Shown one piece after another: positions 10,621 to 19,924 of a stretch of DNA of 64,000 bases. Location: positions 62,001 to 126,000 of the forward strand of contig JAFRFD010000012.1 in the NCBI GenBank assembly GCA_017434525.1, in the 5' to 3' direction. A program made the position numbers and the translations under genes. The stretch's first letter is position 1, and each line of letters starts with the position of its first letter. Below the pieces are notes generated by a model, which ran no database searches, had not been told where the DNA came from, and saw only the letters and a list, made by a program, of their open reading frames with translations. This stretch comes from Methanobrevibacter sp. (lineage in GTDB: Archaea; Methanobacteriota; Methanobacteria; Methanobacteriales; Methanobacteriaceae).

Positions 10621-12195
10621 ATGTCAACATTTTTAAATCAGTTAAAAGAGACAGCTAATTACACTGAAACTGAAAACGGTGCAGTAGCTCTCTCATCAAC
10701 TTTGAATGCAGTCTTAGATGCTTTCGGTTCTTTAGCTGCTATGAAGGACAGACCTGAAGACCAGATTCTTCAGACCTGGAAAGCTGCATATCAGGAAAAC
10801 CCAGAATTAGCAATGAGACTGTTATTCTATGTCCGTGACATCCGTGGCGGACAGGGAATGCGTAGAGTGTTCAGAGTCATTGTAAAGAACATTGCACTGA
10901 CTAATCCACAGCTTATGGTCAAGAACTTAGATAACTTCTTATTCTTCGGCCGTGGTGATGACGTATTATGCTTACTGGAAACTCCAGCTAAGACTGATGT
11001 CCTAAAGTGGATTGATAGGACTCTCGAAGAAGACTTAAAGGAAGTCGGAGCAGGAAGATATCCTACTTTACTTGCTAAGTGGTTACCATCAATTAACGCT
11101 TCTTCACCTAAGACTAAGGCCTTGGGTAAGATGGTCTGCAAGGGTTTAATGTTAACCGAAAAGGAATACAGGACAATCCTTTCAACCTTAAGAAAGAAAA
11201 TTGGAATCATCGAAACTCTGATGTCTCAGAACAAGTGGGACCAGATTGATTTTGAAAAGGTACCAGCTAAGGCGTCAATGATTTACTCAGATGCTTTCAT
11301 GAACCACGTGAAAGAACACTACATCGAATACCTGAAGAGATTAGCTAATGGCGATGCCAAGGTTAATTCAGCTTCATTATTCCCAGTTGATATTATTCAC
11401 AAGGTAGCTAATAGCAGAGTAACTCTAAAAGATAAGTATCTGTTAACTGCTATGTGGAATGCTTTACCTGACTACTTCAAGGGTAAGGAAGAAACTGGTT
11501 TATGTGTTGTCGACACTTCTGGTTCAATGTGGGGTACTCCACTTGAAGTAGCTGTATCACTTGGAATGTACTGTGCTGATAAGGCCAGAGGCCCATTCCA
11601 CGGTCACTTCATTACTTTCTCAGGTGAACCAAAGCTTCAGCAGATTATCGGTGATACCATCGATGAGAAGTATAACTTCTTAAAGAGAGCTGAATGGGGA
11701 CAGAACACTAACCTTGAAGCCGTATTTGACTTATTGCTAAAAACTGCAATTAAGAACAATACAGCCCCAGAAGATATGCCTTCAAAACTTTACATCATTT
11801 CAGATATGCAGTTCGATGATGCTACAAGTAACGGTTACATCTTCGACTGGTATGGAAGAAGAGTTAGGTCTGAAAAGGCTGAGAAGCCTTTCATGGCTAC
11901 AATGAAGGAAAAGTATGCAAAGGCTGGCTACATCATGCCATCAATTGTATACTGGAACGTAGATGCCAGAGGAACTGGAATGTATCAGGACACCTACCAG
12001 GGTGAAAACTGCTGCATGGTATCTGGCTACTCACCTTCATTATTCAAGTCAGTAATTGAAGGTACTGAATATGTAGAGGAAGTAATCACTACTTCTACAG
12101 GTGAAAAGAAGGTTGTTGTAAAACAGGTTCTTGACCCACTTGAAGTAATGAGGAAGACCTTAATGAATGAAAGATATGATAGAGTACTACTTTAG
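10621..12195 (+). CDS. Ro60/Rsr-like RNA-binding protein (TROVE/DUF2828-like with vWA domain)
   Basis: 524 residues. The helical N-terminal two thirds contain the hallmark LLFYVRDIRGGQGMRRVFR near residues 73-91 and FLFFGRGDDVL, typical of TROVE/DUF2828 ring proteins. The C-terminal vWA domain has the MIDAS motif DTSGS at 298-302 and YIISDMQFDDA. Bacterial Ro orthologues (Rsr) bind Y RNAs and help RNases handle structured RNA. Four Y RNA-like elements lie directly upstream on the apparent transcript. AAAGGAAAAAAT precedes the ATG. No TGA codons. The gene ends in a TAG within a terminator-like hairpin. Confidence 0.85.
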   Translation: MSTFLNQLKETANYTETENGAVALSSTLNAVLDAFGSLAAMKDRPEDQILQTWKAAYQENPELAMRLLFYVRDIRGGQGMRRVFRVIVKNIALTNPQLMVKNLDNFLFFGRGDDVLCLLETPAKTDVLKWIDRTLEEDLKEVGAGRYPTLLAKWLPSINASSPKTKALGKMVCKGLMLTEKEYRTILSTLRKKIGIIETLMSQNKWDQIDFEKVPAKASMIYSDAFMNHVKEHYIEYLKRLANGDAKVNSASLFPVDIIHKVANSRVTLKDKYLLTAMWNALPDYFKGKEETGLCVVDTSGSMWGTPLEVAVSLGMYCADKARGPFHGHFITFSGEPKLQQIIGDTIDEKYNFLKRAEWGQNTNLEAVFDLLLKTAIKNNTAPEDMPSKLYIISDMQFDDATSNGYIFDWYGRRVRSEKAEKPFMATMKEKYAKAGYIMPSIVYWNVDARGTGMYQDTYQGENCCMVSGYSPSLFKSVIEGTEYVEEVITTSTGEKKVVVKQVLDPLEVMRKTLMNERYDRVLL

Positions 12196-12202
12196 TACTC
12201 TA
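12180..12202 (+). terminator. hairpin overlapping the Ro-like stop codon
   Basis: AGAGTACTA-CTTT-AGTACTCT spans the TAG stop, followed by a weakly T-rich stretch. Possible attenuator between the Ro-like gene and infA. Confidence 0.5.
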
Positions 12203-12232
12203 TCTAACTTCATTTATTCGGAGGTTAAGCTT

Positions 12233-12448
12233 ATTAGCGACGACAAGATTAAGGTGACAGGCAAGGTAGTTGATATTTTGCCAGGAGAAAAGTTTAAGAT
12301 TTCTATATCAGAAAATAGAGAAGTGATGGGTTATTTATCTGGGAGAATGAAAAAGAACCACATAAAAATCCTGTTAGATGATGTAGTTGATGTAGAGCTT
12401 TCAATTTATGACCTTTCAAAAGGAAGAATAATTTATAGATATGCCTAA
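12233..12448 (+). CDS. infA: translation initiation factor IF-1
   Basis: 71 residues, the normal IF-1 length, with the S1/OB-fold signature intact: KVTGKVVDILPGEKF, then GYLSGRMKKNHIKILLDDVVDVELSIYDL in two stretches and the terminal GRIIYRY. IF-1 sits in the ribosomal A site during initiation. No ATG, GTG or TTG fits the expected N-terminus; the only codon at the right place is ATT (12233), nine bases after CGGAGG. An AUU start, as known for infC, is therefore proposed. An in-frame ATG at 12167 lies inside the previous gene without a binding site. Works alongside the phage initiator tRNA. Confidence 0.88.
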   Translation: MSDDKIKVTGKVVDILPGEKFKISISENREVMGYLSGRMKKNHIKILLDDVVDVELSIYDLSKGRIIYRYA

Positions 12449-12674
12449 TATTAATATAACATCAATAGTAACAATGCTTCATGATTTTATTGATAATTCA
12501 GATGATGAAGAAGCTGTTGAACTTGTATCAACTCTTTATTTAATGGTCTTAGAGTTATCAGGTGAAGTCGGGAGACTTTCTCTACAAAACAGACTACTTT
12601 TAAGGGAACTAGATGATGAATTAGATGACGAGGATGATTTTTCTCAGGACACCAAAAATGATTATGTAGCTTAG
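12441..12674 (+). CDS. small acidic hypothetical protein
   Basis: 77 residues, leucine-rich helix followed by an acidic tail (RELDDELDDEDDF). Start overlaps the end of infA by eight bases, suggesting coupled translation. No family recognised. Confidence 0.65.
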   Translation: MPNINITSIVTMLHDFIDNSDDEEAVELVSTLYLMVLELSGEVGRLSLQNRLLLRELDDELDDEDDFSQDTKNDYVA

Positions 12675-12676
12675 TT

Positions 12677-12949
12677 ATGGTAGAAGATTTTATCAAGAAA
12701 CGTTTCTCAGCAGATAATCGGTGGTTATCAGGAAACTGTTTATGGTTTTCGTTAATCCTGAAGAAAAGATTTCCCGGTGGTAGAATATATTACCTCCCAG
12801 TATCTGGCCATTTTGTTTACAAGTATAGAGGTAAATATTATGACTGGACTGGAGAGGTATACCCTACCGAAAAGAAGGTACTGCTTTCTTATATTAAGAG
12901 AACAGATACTAATTGATATGACAGATTAATTGATAACTGCCTGAAGTAA
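12677..12949 (+). CDS. hypothetical protein, possible papain-like/transglutaminase fold (one TGA)
   Basis: 90 residues when the TGA at 12914-12916 is read as Trp (TDTNWYDRL); it then ends at TAA 12947-12949. The order N-C-L-W...GHFVYKYRGKYYDWTG gives a possible Cys-His-Asp triad like small cysteine-hydrolase-fold phage proteins. That is suggestive only. Confidence 0.65.
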
Positions 12950-12954
12950 CTTAG

Positions 12955-12982
12955 TTTACTTCTTTTTATTATCGTATATAAT
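12955..12982 (+). promoter_or_regulatory. promoter, apparently leaderless
   Basis: TTTACT (12955-12960), 16-base spacer, TATAAT (12977-12982). The -35 lies in the 3' arm of a terminator-like GAAGTAAC/GTTTACTTC repeat. The expected start of transcription coincides with the ATG at 12990. Confidence 0.7.
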
Positions 12983-12989
12983 ATTTTTG

Positions 12990-13175
12990 ATGGACAAGAT
13001 ATATCATATAAAATCTAGAGATAAATTAGGAATAGTTCAATTCCCATCGAAGGCTATTGATATTTTTGGACACATGGGCTTAAATAACGTGTTATTAGAA
13101 GATGGTACGATAGTGATGGTACCCGACAGTGATTTGGAGGAAATAAATGATAGGCCAAAAGAAATTGAAGAATAA
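12990..13175 (+). CDS. small hypothetical protein
   Basis: 61 residues, with a short beta-rich core (KLGIVQFPSKAIDIFG, VLLEDGTIVMVPDSDLEEI). No ribosome binding site; the mRNA seems to begin at the start codon. The 3' end overlaps the delta' gene by 29 bases and contains its GGAGG. Confidence 0.65.
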   Translation: MDKIYHIKSRDKLGIVQFPSKAIDIFGHMGLNNVLLEDGTIVMVPDSDLEEINDRPKEIEE

Positions 13176-13935
13176 GATAGATTCGTATACCTTATCAACA
13201 CTTCCACACTCAATTTTATTAGTAGGTGAGTTGGGGTCAGAGGTGAACGAAATTGAGGAGTATATTTCTGATAAGTTTGGTTTACCAATTTATGACCTAA
13301 CTGAATTAATCTCAGAGGAGTATATTGAAGAAGTTTATTCAATGCCAAGCCTGGGATTATATGTTATTGATGGTTCTAAAATCACTGAGAAGGAACAAAA
13401 TATTCTCTTGAAGTTTTATGAAGAACCTAGTGAATATATGTATATTATCTTCACCTGTGAAAATAAATATAATATCTTAGAGACCATTAATACTCGTAGT
13501 TATGAGTTGGTTATGGACCTTTATTCTATAGATGAGTTAGAGCCTTTATGTAATTCTGAAATGAAGGAATCTATTTTGAAGATTGCTAACACTCCAGGGA
13601 CAGTAGAGGAGCTTAATCATATTGATATTAAAGGTTTAGAAAGATTATGTACAACTGTGTTGGACAGTATGGCCATAGCTAATTATCAAAATGCTTTGAC
13701 CATTGCTAATAAAATAAACTTCAAAGACGAGTATGATAAATATCCATTGTGGGCTTTTATTCGTATGCTGAGTAATACCATCTTGGAATATATCAAGAAA
13801 GGGAACTTGAGCTCATCAAATCTTTATTGGCTTGTAGATAAGTTCAATAAAAATTATAGCCCTCTCCTTGATAAGAAAAGATATTTTGAAAACTTGATAA
13901 CCAACATGTGGATGGAGGTAAGGCGTGGAAATTAA
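13147..13935 (+). CDS. holB: clamp-loader delta'-like subunit
   Basis: 262 residues. Resembles delta' of bacterial clamp loaders: MIGQKKLKNKI N-terminus, PHSILLVGELGSE where the P-loop is degenerate, LGLYVIDGSKITEKEQNILLKFYEEP matching the delta' segment around Walker B, FTCENKYNILETINTRS like the sensor/SRC region. Degenerate nucleotide binding is usual for delta'. GGAGGAAATAA precedes the ATG. Directly followed by delta, with DnaX at 1.7 kb, giving a full loader. Confidence 0.8.
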   Translation: MIGQKKLKNKIDSYTLSTLPHSILLVGELGSEVNEIEEYISDKFGLPIYDLTELISEEYIEEVYSMPSLGLYVIDGSKITEKEQNILLKFYEEPSEYMYIIFTCENKYNILETINTRSYELVMDLYSIDELEPLCNSEMKESILKIANTPGTVEELNHIDIKGLERLCTTVLDSMAIANYQNALTIANKINFKDEYDKYPLWAFIRMLSNTILEYIKKGNLSSSNLYWLVDKFNKNYSPLLDKKRYFENLITNMWMEVRRGN

Positions 13936-14821
13936 AGAACTAAAGAAATTAATTGAAGAACATGCGGCTTTACCATATATGGTTTGGGAAATGACTGATG
14001 AGTCAAGCTGGTTTATCGGTAAACAGTATATCAGTACATTATCAAGTGTTTTTGGTTTACCTGTTAAGTATGTTGACTCATTAGAAGATGTACCAATTGA
14101 TGAAGGTTTTGGTGAAAAGTATTTATATATTTATAAAACAACTGAGTTTAAGGGATATGATAAAACTCCTGATAGAGTAATTGTTGTTTGTGATAAATCT
14201 TATGATAAACAGGCATGCAAGTTCCCCGTTTTAGAAAAATGGCAATTTGTTGACTATCTAAAAACATTAGTCCCTGGAATTAATCCTGATGACTTAGAGT
14301 GGTTAATCACTCAGTATGAATTCACTTATTCAAGGAAGACTTGGGTTAGATATTTTATGTTCTATAATGATATGTTAAAAATCTCTATCTTCCCGAAAGA
14401 AGAACAACAGGAAGTGTTTGATAGTCTTTATCAGGCGGGAGAATATAAGACAATATCTAATCTAACTATATTTGATTTATCAAACGCAATAATGAGAAAA
14501 GACAAGAAGCTAGCTTTGGAAGTATTAAAGGTCTTTCCTTATATTGATTCGAAGCCTGAAATATGGTTACTCAGTATTTTGCTAACTAATTTTAGAAGAG
14601 TTATTGACATTCAGTTGAATCCATATAATACAGCTGAAGATTTAGGGATGAGCAGTAAACAATTCTATGCGATAAAAAAGAATAATGTTGGTGTATATTC
14701 TAATAAAGAACTAATTGACATATACGAAAAATTAACTGATATGGAATATCAATATAAGTTTAAGGAATTGCCAACTAGTCTTTTGGTAGATTATTTAATC
14801 TGTAAGGTTTTAGGGAAGTAA
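13925..14821 (+). CDS. holA: clamp-loader delta-like subunit
   Basis: 298 residues, GTG start with GGAGG eight bases upstream, overlapping delta' by 11 bases. The C-terminal third matches HolA helices: LLTNFRRVIDIQLNP, then LGMSSKQFYAIKKNN and LIDIYEKLTDMEYQYKFKELP. The N-terminal Walker-like motif is absent, as in delta. It would open the sliding clamp. The N-terminal half is divergent. Confidence 0.75.
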   Translation: MEIKELKKLIEEHAALPYMVWEMTDESSWFIGKQYISTLSSVFGLPVKYVDSLEDVPIDEGFGEKYLYIYKTTEFKGYDKTPDRVIVVCDKSYDKQACKFPVLEKWQFVDYLKTLVPGINPDDLEWLITQYEFTYSRKTWVRYFMFYNDMLKISIFPKEEQQEVFDSLYQAGEYKTISNLTIFDLSNAIMRKDKKLALEVLKVFPYIDSKPEIWLLSILLTNFRRVIDIQLNPYNTAEDLGMSSKQFYAIKKNNVGVYSNKELIDIYEKLTDMEYQYKFKELPTSLLVDYLICKVLGK

Positions 14822-14823
14822 GG

Positions 14824-15861
14824 ATGAAGAAGTATTTAATATATTCAGATTGCCATTTTTCTCAATACTCAAGTATATTGAGGTCAATGGGTGATAGATA
14901 TTCAAAGAGACTTCACAACTTAATTAACTCTATCTCTTGGGCTGAACATTTAGCGGATGAGAATAATTGTGATGGAGTAATTAATTTGGGTGACTTTTTT
15001 GATAGACCAGATTTGACACCTATGGAAATAACAGCTTTACAGGATGTTTATTTTAGTAAGATACCACATATTATTCTTACAGGAAACCACGATGCCAATA
15101 TCTCTAATTTAGAGTTTTCATCTGTTCAGATATTTAAGTCTATGAAGGCAAGAATAATCACTGAGCCTGTATGCGAGAACATCGATGATAATGTAGTATT
15201 TTGTTATATTCCATATTTGACAGAAGATAAATTGAAACCGCTTAAAACTTTTGTTTCAAGTGATAAAAAGAAAGTAATCCTTAGTCATAATGAAATATCA
15301 GGTATTCAATACGGTAAGTTTACTTCACAAACAGGATTTGATGTCAATGATATATTGAGCAGTTGTACATTATTCTTAAATGGACATCTTCATAATAGTT
15401 GTGTCTTAAACGATAGAATAGTTTTAGTTGGTAATTTAACTGGCCAGAACTTTAATGAAGACTCAACTAGATATGAGCATTATGCTTATATATTAACGGT
15501 TGATGATGATGGTTCTATTACATTAGACCCGCATATAAATCCGTATGCTTTTAACTTCTATAAGTTATATATAAATAAACCTGAAGACCTAAAGGTGTTT
15601 GACACCTTAAAGAATAATGCAGTTCTTTCAATCTCATGTAACAACAAGCTGATACCTCAGATTGATAAGAAAATAAAACACAGTAACAAGATAGTTGAAT
15701 ACAGGCTTGTTACTCTGTATAATAATAACAATAATACTGATGAAGAAGTAGTGGACTTCAAGGTTGAGGACCACCTTCAGCAATTTATAAATTATGTACA
15801 AACAAAAATACCACCTTCAGATATATTGTCAGAAGAATTGGTAAAGCTTAGTAGCATGTAA
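14824..15861 (+). CDS. sbcD: SbcD/Mre11-like nuclease (T4 gp47-like)
   Basis: 345 residues. Metallophosphoesterase motifs in order: SDCHFS near residue 8, LGDFFDRPD, LTGNHDANIS, LSHNEI and NGHLHNS. With the adjacent Rad50-like protein it forms the complex that processes DNA ends and branched structures in phage replication and recombination. AAGTAAGGATG gives a close binding site to the delta stop codon. Confidence 0.92.
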   Translation: MKKYLIYSDCHFSQYSSILRSMGDRYSKRLHNLINSISWAEHLADENNCDGVINLGDFFDRPDLTPMEITALQDVYFSKIPHIILTGNHDANISNLEFSSVQIFKSMKARIITEPVCENIDDNVVFCYIPYLTEDKLKPLKTFVSSDKKKVILSHNEISGIQYGKFTSQTGFDVNDILSSCTLFLNGHLHNSCVLNDRIVLVGNLTGQNFNEDSTRYEHYAYILTVDDDGSITLDPHINPYAFNFYKLYINKPEDLKVFDTLKNNAVLSISCNNKLIPQIDKKIKHSNKIVEYRLVTLYNNNNNTDEEVVDFKVEDHLQQFINYVQTKIPPSDILSEELVKLSSM

Positions 15862-15871
15862 GGGGTGAGCG

Positions 15872-17746
15872 ATTATTAACTTAGTTTTTTCAAAAATAAA
15901 ATTACATAACTTTTTCTCTTTCAGTGACGCTGAGCTTAGTTTGTCAGATATGGGCTTTACTTTAGTTGAAGGAAGAAATTATTGTAAACTTGATAATGCG
16001 TATTCAAACGGTTCAGGTAAGTCTAGTATCTTCAATGGTATTTGTTTCGCTTTAACTGGTGAAACAGCACAGGGTATTTCTACTGGAATAGAAAATATCT
16101 TTTCTGACCCAGACGACTGTTGGGTAGAATTAACTTTCATGGCTGATGGAAATGAGTTTATTCTAAGGAGATATAAAACTCCAAAGCCTGATTTGAAAGT
16201 TTGAATAAATGGAGACGATTATTCAGGTAAAGGAATTAGGGAGTCCTCAAAACTCTTATCAACATATTTACCTGATTTAACGTCAACTCTTATAAACAGT
16301 ATTATCATTTTAGGCCAGGGATTGCCGAGTAGGTTTACTAATAATAAACCATCACACCGAAAAGAAATACTCGAAAACTTAACTAAGTCAGACTTCATGA
16401 TTCAATCAATCAAAGATAGATTAGAGAGAAGGCAGGAAGACCTGAAAGCTATGTTAAGGACAAAAGAAGATAAGTTATTGGCTAATGATTCTAAATTAAC
16501 AGTTTACCGTACACAGCTTGATTCATTTAAAGATGAGTTAAAGGGGTATGAGGAATTTGATAGTTCAGAAGATAATATTGAATACCAATTAACTTTAAAC
16601 AAAGAGGAGCTTGATAAAGTAAATAATAAGATTAATTCACTGAGTGATGAAATCTATGTGGCTAACTTGAATTTTGATGATATTTCAAAGGAGCTTCGTG
16701 AATTATCAGCAAATAATCAAAAAATGTTATCTGAAGCTTTAGTTGATGTTGAAGCAGACATAGAAGAACTGAAATCTAAAATAGCTGAAATCAAGGTTGA
16801 GAAAAAAGTCTTAAGTGCTGAAATTGAAAAGCTTGAAAGTATAACTGACACTTGTCCAACTTGTGGCCAGAAAATCCCTGGAGCCGTAAAACCCGATACA
16901 AACGAAAAGAAAAATCAGCTTCATTCAGTATCGAATAATCTTTATGTAACTGAAAACTATCTTGACACAGCCCTTGAAGAAAAGAAATCTATCACTGACA
17001 GGTGCAACAAAGAATATAGGGCAAACGTTGAGGAATTAGAACGTGAGCTTGGTGTTATCAAAGATAGACTAGAGACATTCAAAACTGAAAAAGATTCTTA
17101 TATACAACAACAGCTAGAACTAAATCAGAAGGTAGCTAAATTAAATAACCTCAAAGAAAACTACAATAAACTCATCTCAAATATTTCATCAACTGAGAAA
17201 TCAATTGTTGATATCGAACAAGATTCGAGTGAGGTATCAGGTGAAATACTTGATGTTAAGGCTCACATGGAAATAGTTCAACAAATGGTAACCTTAGCTA
17301 AGAGAGAGTTTAGAGGAATACTTTTAATCAATATTATTGACTATATTAACAAAAGAGTTAAACAGTATTCAAGGAAGGTCTTTGACACTGAGGAACTTGA
17401 CTTCTCACTAAATGAGAATGCTGTTGACATAACCTACTGTAATAAACCATACGAAAATCTTTCAGGAGGAGAAAAACAAAAAATTGATGTAATCATCCAG
17501 TTAGCTTTAAGAGACATATTAAGTAAGCAGTTAAACATCAAGAGTAACCTGTTAGTATGTGATGAAATCTTTGATAATATGGACCTTATTGGTTGTAATA
17601 AAATCATTGACCTAATCTCAGGATTATCAGACATTGATAGTATATTTATTATATCACATCATGCTCAGGACCTAGAATTAACGAAGGACAACTCACTGGT
17701 TGTAGAAAAGACTGAAGATGGAATAAGTCAAATAAAGTTTGTATAG
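15872..17746 (+). CDS. sbcC: SbcC/Rad50-like ATPase (T4 gp46-like), AUU start, one TGA
   Basis: 624 residues. Walker A NGSGKSS near residue 46, long coiled coil interrupted by the zinc hook CPTCGQ near 328, ABC signature LSGGEKQKIDV, Walker B LLVCDEIFDNMD and ISHH. The in-frame TGA at 16202-16204 (codon 111) gives the natural KVWINGDD. The conserved N-terminus NLVFSKIKLHNFFSF has no ATG, GTG or TTG before it; the ATT at 15872, after AAGGGGTGA, is the likely start. A TTG at 15941 would cut off the first strand. Confidence 0.9.
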
Positions 17747-17752
17747 TATATT

Positions 17753-18580
17753 ATGAACCCATTGTTTAAGAAGCCAAAAGATGTTAGATTCGTAGATATG
17801 GCTATATGAATAGACAACAATATTTATAACGAAGATTGTGATTGAGATAAAGCTTTCACTTATATGTATTTGTTGGCTTATATGCTAGCTAGTAAAGCTA
17901 AGTATTTCAAGAATATAGTCGACTACGATGGATTCGCTTACTTCTTGGCTTATTCTACTTACAGTAGATATAAGGATGAAACTAAACCGAAAGTTAAGTC
18001 TGTGTTGAATTATATGAAATCAATCATGTACTTTAGGAAACTAACATACGACCGAGAAAACTTCTGTGAGGTAATCAATCCTGAATACAATACTAACTGA
18101 GATGAACATAAATACAAAAATGACCAGATTAATTCTTTAGAATCTCAGAACAGGACTAACATAATTCAGAATCACGTTAACGAAATATTCAATGGTATTC
18201 CAAAGATAATCAGAGTCAATATACCAAAAGTTTATTCTAATAATAAAATAATTAAAAATAACATTTATAAATCGGTAATGCTATCACTGATATGTAGTTA
18301 TACTTTACCGACTGAAAATCAATTAAAATTACAGGAAAAACTAGATGATAAGGTAACCTTTGATGAAACCTCATTCTACCGAAAACATCTATGTAAGGAA
18401 ATAATCTTGTGACATCTACCAGATAGCTTAGCTGACGTAGTTCAACTAGTTATCAACAAAACGAATAATGAACTAATAGAATTAATAAAGGATTTATCAA
18501 ATGATATAAAGGTAACAGAATATGATTTGGAATTAGTGTTTAGGTCAGCGTATGAGAACTGAAACGAAGAAGAATATTAA
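17753..18580 (+). CDS. hypothetical protein with five TGA (Trp) codons
   Basis: 275 residues with TGA read at codons 19, 31, 116, 220 and 270; the gene contains no TGG, so every Trp is encoded by TGA. Mostly helical with many Tyr, Lys and Asn residues. No family recognised. Sits in the recombination operon right after the Rad50-like gene, without a clear ribosome binding site. Under the standard code it would appear as a pile of fragments. Confidence 0.75.
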
Positions 18581-18920
18581 CTTCCTAAAAGAAGATGACC
18601 TTTATAATTTAATCCTTTATGCAATATTTAAGTTCACAGGTGACCCGAAGTATTCAACGGCGTCAGAACTGATATATACTTTAGATAAAGATAATTTACT
18701 AAACTTATGTTCTACATTTGGTGGATGTACAATTAAAATACCAACTATTCTTGAATTAAAGACATTTATAAACGCATTATTGATTTACTATACTACGGTA
18801 TCAGAACATAAAACATTTAATGAAGTATTTAATAAATTAGAATTAGACACAAGCCTGAAGAAAGATATACTGAATATTTACAAAACTGTTGTTGAGGTAA
18901 TGGATGAGTACACTAAGTAA
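18552..18920 (+). CDS. hypothetical protein, Mor-like segment
   Basis: 122 residues, overlapping the previous gene by 29 bases. The segment FGGCTIKIPTILELKTFINAL recalls the GG-x-x-(I/Y)-I-P turn of Mor-type transcription activators before a helix-turn-helix, which is suggestive only. Confidence 0.65.
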   Translation: MRTETKKNINFLKEDDLYNLILYAIFKFTGDPKYSTASELIYTLDKDNLLNLCSTFGGCTIKIPTILELKTFINALLIYYTTVSEHKTFNEVFNKLELDTSLKKDILNIYKTVVEVMDEYTK

Positions 18921-19098
18921 TATAATGAAAATCATAGCCGACCTTGACCAAGTCAGTGATAAGAAAGATTATTATCTGAACATTGAGGAGAGACTAGATA
19001 AAGTGTTAAACAATTACTTAAAAAATCTTGACTACCAATACAACAGAATCATAGACACCAATAATCTAAGTGGTGTTATGAAGGAGTTGATAAAATAG
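18904..19098 (+). CDS. small helical hypothetical protein
   Basis: 64 residues, charged and helical, overlapping both neighbours by a few bases within the operon. No family recognised. Confidence 0.6.
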   Translation: MSTLSNIMKIIADLDQVSDKKDYYLNIEERLDKVLNNYLKNLDYQYNRIIDTNNLSGVMKELIK

Positions 19099-19427
19099 TG
19101 GTTTTCAATATAAAAGATGATTTAAGCAAACTAACTACTATTGATGTCTTGTATATTAACAGGATTTTCGATAAGATAATTTGGTGTTTGTCAGATTATG
19201 TTGAAGAAGCTATTGATAGTGGTGAAGATTCAGTAGAAGTCAATTTTGGGTTTGGTTCAATTATTATAAACATAGAAGAAGATGCAATTAAGTACAAGTT
19301 CAAACCAAGTAAAACTTTAGATGAGTCAATCATCGGTACGGTAATTGATGGCAAGAACTGTTTTACATTAACACTTGAAAAGAACTTGGTGCAAAAAATC
19401 ACAAATATTTATAAGGACATGTTCTAA
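19098..19427 (+). CDS. hypothetical protein
   Basis: 109 residues, GTG start sharing a base with the previous stop codon after AAGGAG. An acidic strand-rich centre (VEVNFGFGSIIINIEE). No family recognised; context suggests a structural or packaging operon. Confidence 0.65.
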   Translation: MVFNIKDDLSKLTTIDVLYINRIFDKIIWCLSDYVEEAIDSGEDSVEVNFGFGSIIINIEEDAIKYKFKPSKTLDESIIGTVIDGKNCFTLTLEKNLVQKITNIYKDMF

Positions 19428-19924
19428 TGGACGAAGAAAAAGAAATAGAAGAAAAGGTAGAAGAAACCGCCTTAACCGTACCAGAAAATCACCTGTATGT
19501 AGAATCAGGTGATATTGTTAATCAAATAATTAATGAGAAAGATACCGAGAAGTTAGAAGAGCTAACTAAATTATTTACCTTAAATCAAAGGAAGAAAGAC
19601 ATAGCTCGAATTGATAAGTTATCAAAACTATTAAACCTTGTAGATGACGAAGTCTCTAATAGATTGATTGATACACCTGAAAGCTTTAATAATGACCAAC
19701 TTATTAAGTATATGGGTACTACTCAACAGACTCTGACTTCTTTAGAAAATAATTTAACTGATAAGCCAATAATTCAAATCAATAATCAGAGAAATGAAAT
19801 TAATATTACTGACAGTGGATTGAACCGTGAATCAAGACAGAAGGTGTTTGATACAGTTATGGCCATATTAAACAAAGCAGCTGATGGTGATGTTATTGAC
19901 ATCGACGTGGAGGAGAATGAGTAA
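19427..19924 (+). CDS. hypothetical protein with acidic ends
   Basis: 165 residues: acidic N-terminus (MDEEKEIEEKVEE), helical centre, and a PIIQINNQRNEINITDSGLN strand motif near the end. Such short acidic helical proteins are often small terminase subunits or head accessory proteins, but I cannot assign it. Overlaps both neighbours by one base of a stop/start codon. Confidence 0.65.
   Translation: MDEEKEIEEKVEETALTVPENHLYVESGDIVNQIINEKDTEKLEELTKLFTLNQRKKDIARIDKLSKLLNLVDDEVSNRLIDTPESFNNDQLIKYMGTTQQTLTSLENNLTDKPIIQINNQRNEINITDSGLNRESRQKVFDTVMAILNKAADGDVIDIDVEENE

Noticed and set aside
12167..12232. N-terminal extension of IF-1 from the ATG at 12167
   Set aside because: Lies inside the preceding gene and a terminator-like hairpin, has no ribosome binding site, and would lengthen IF-1 beyond its conserved size.
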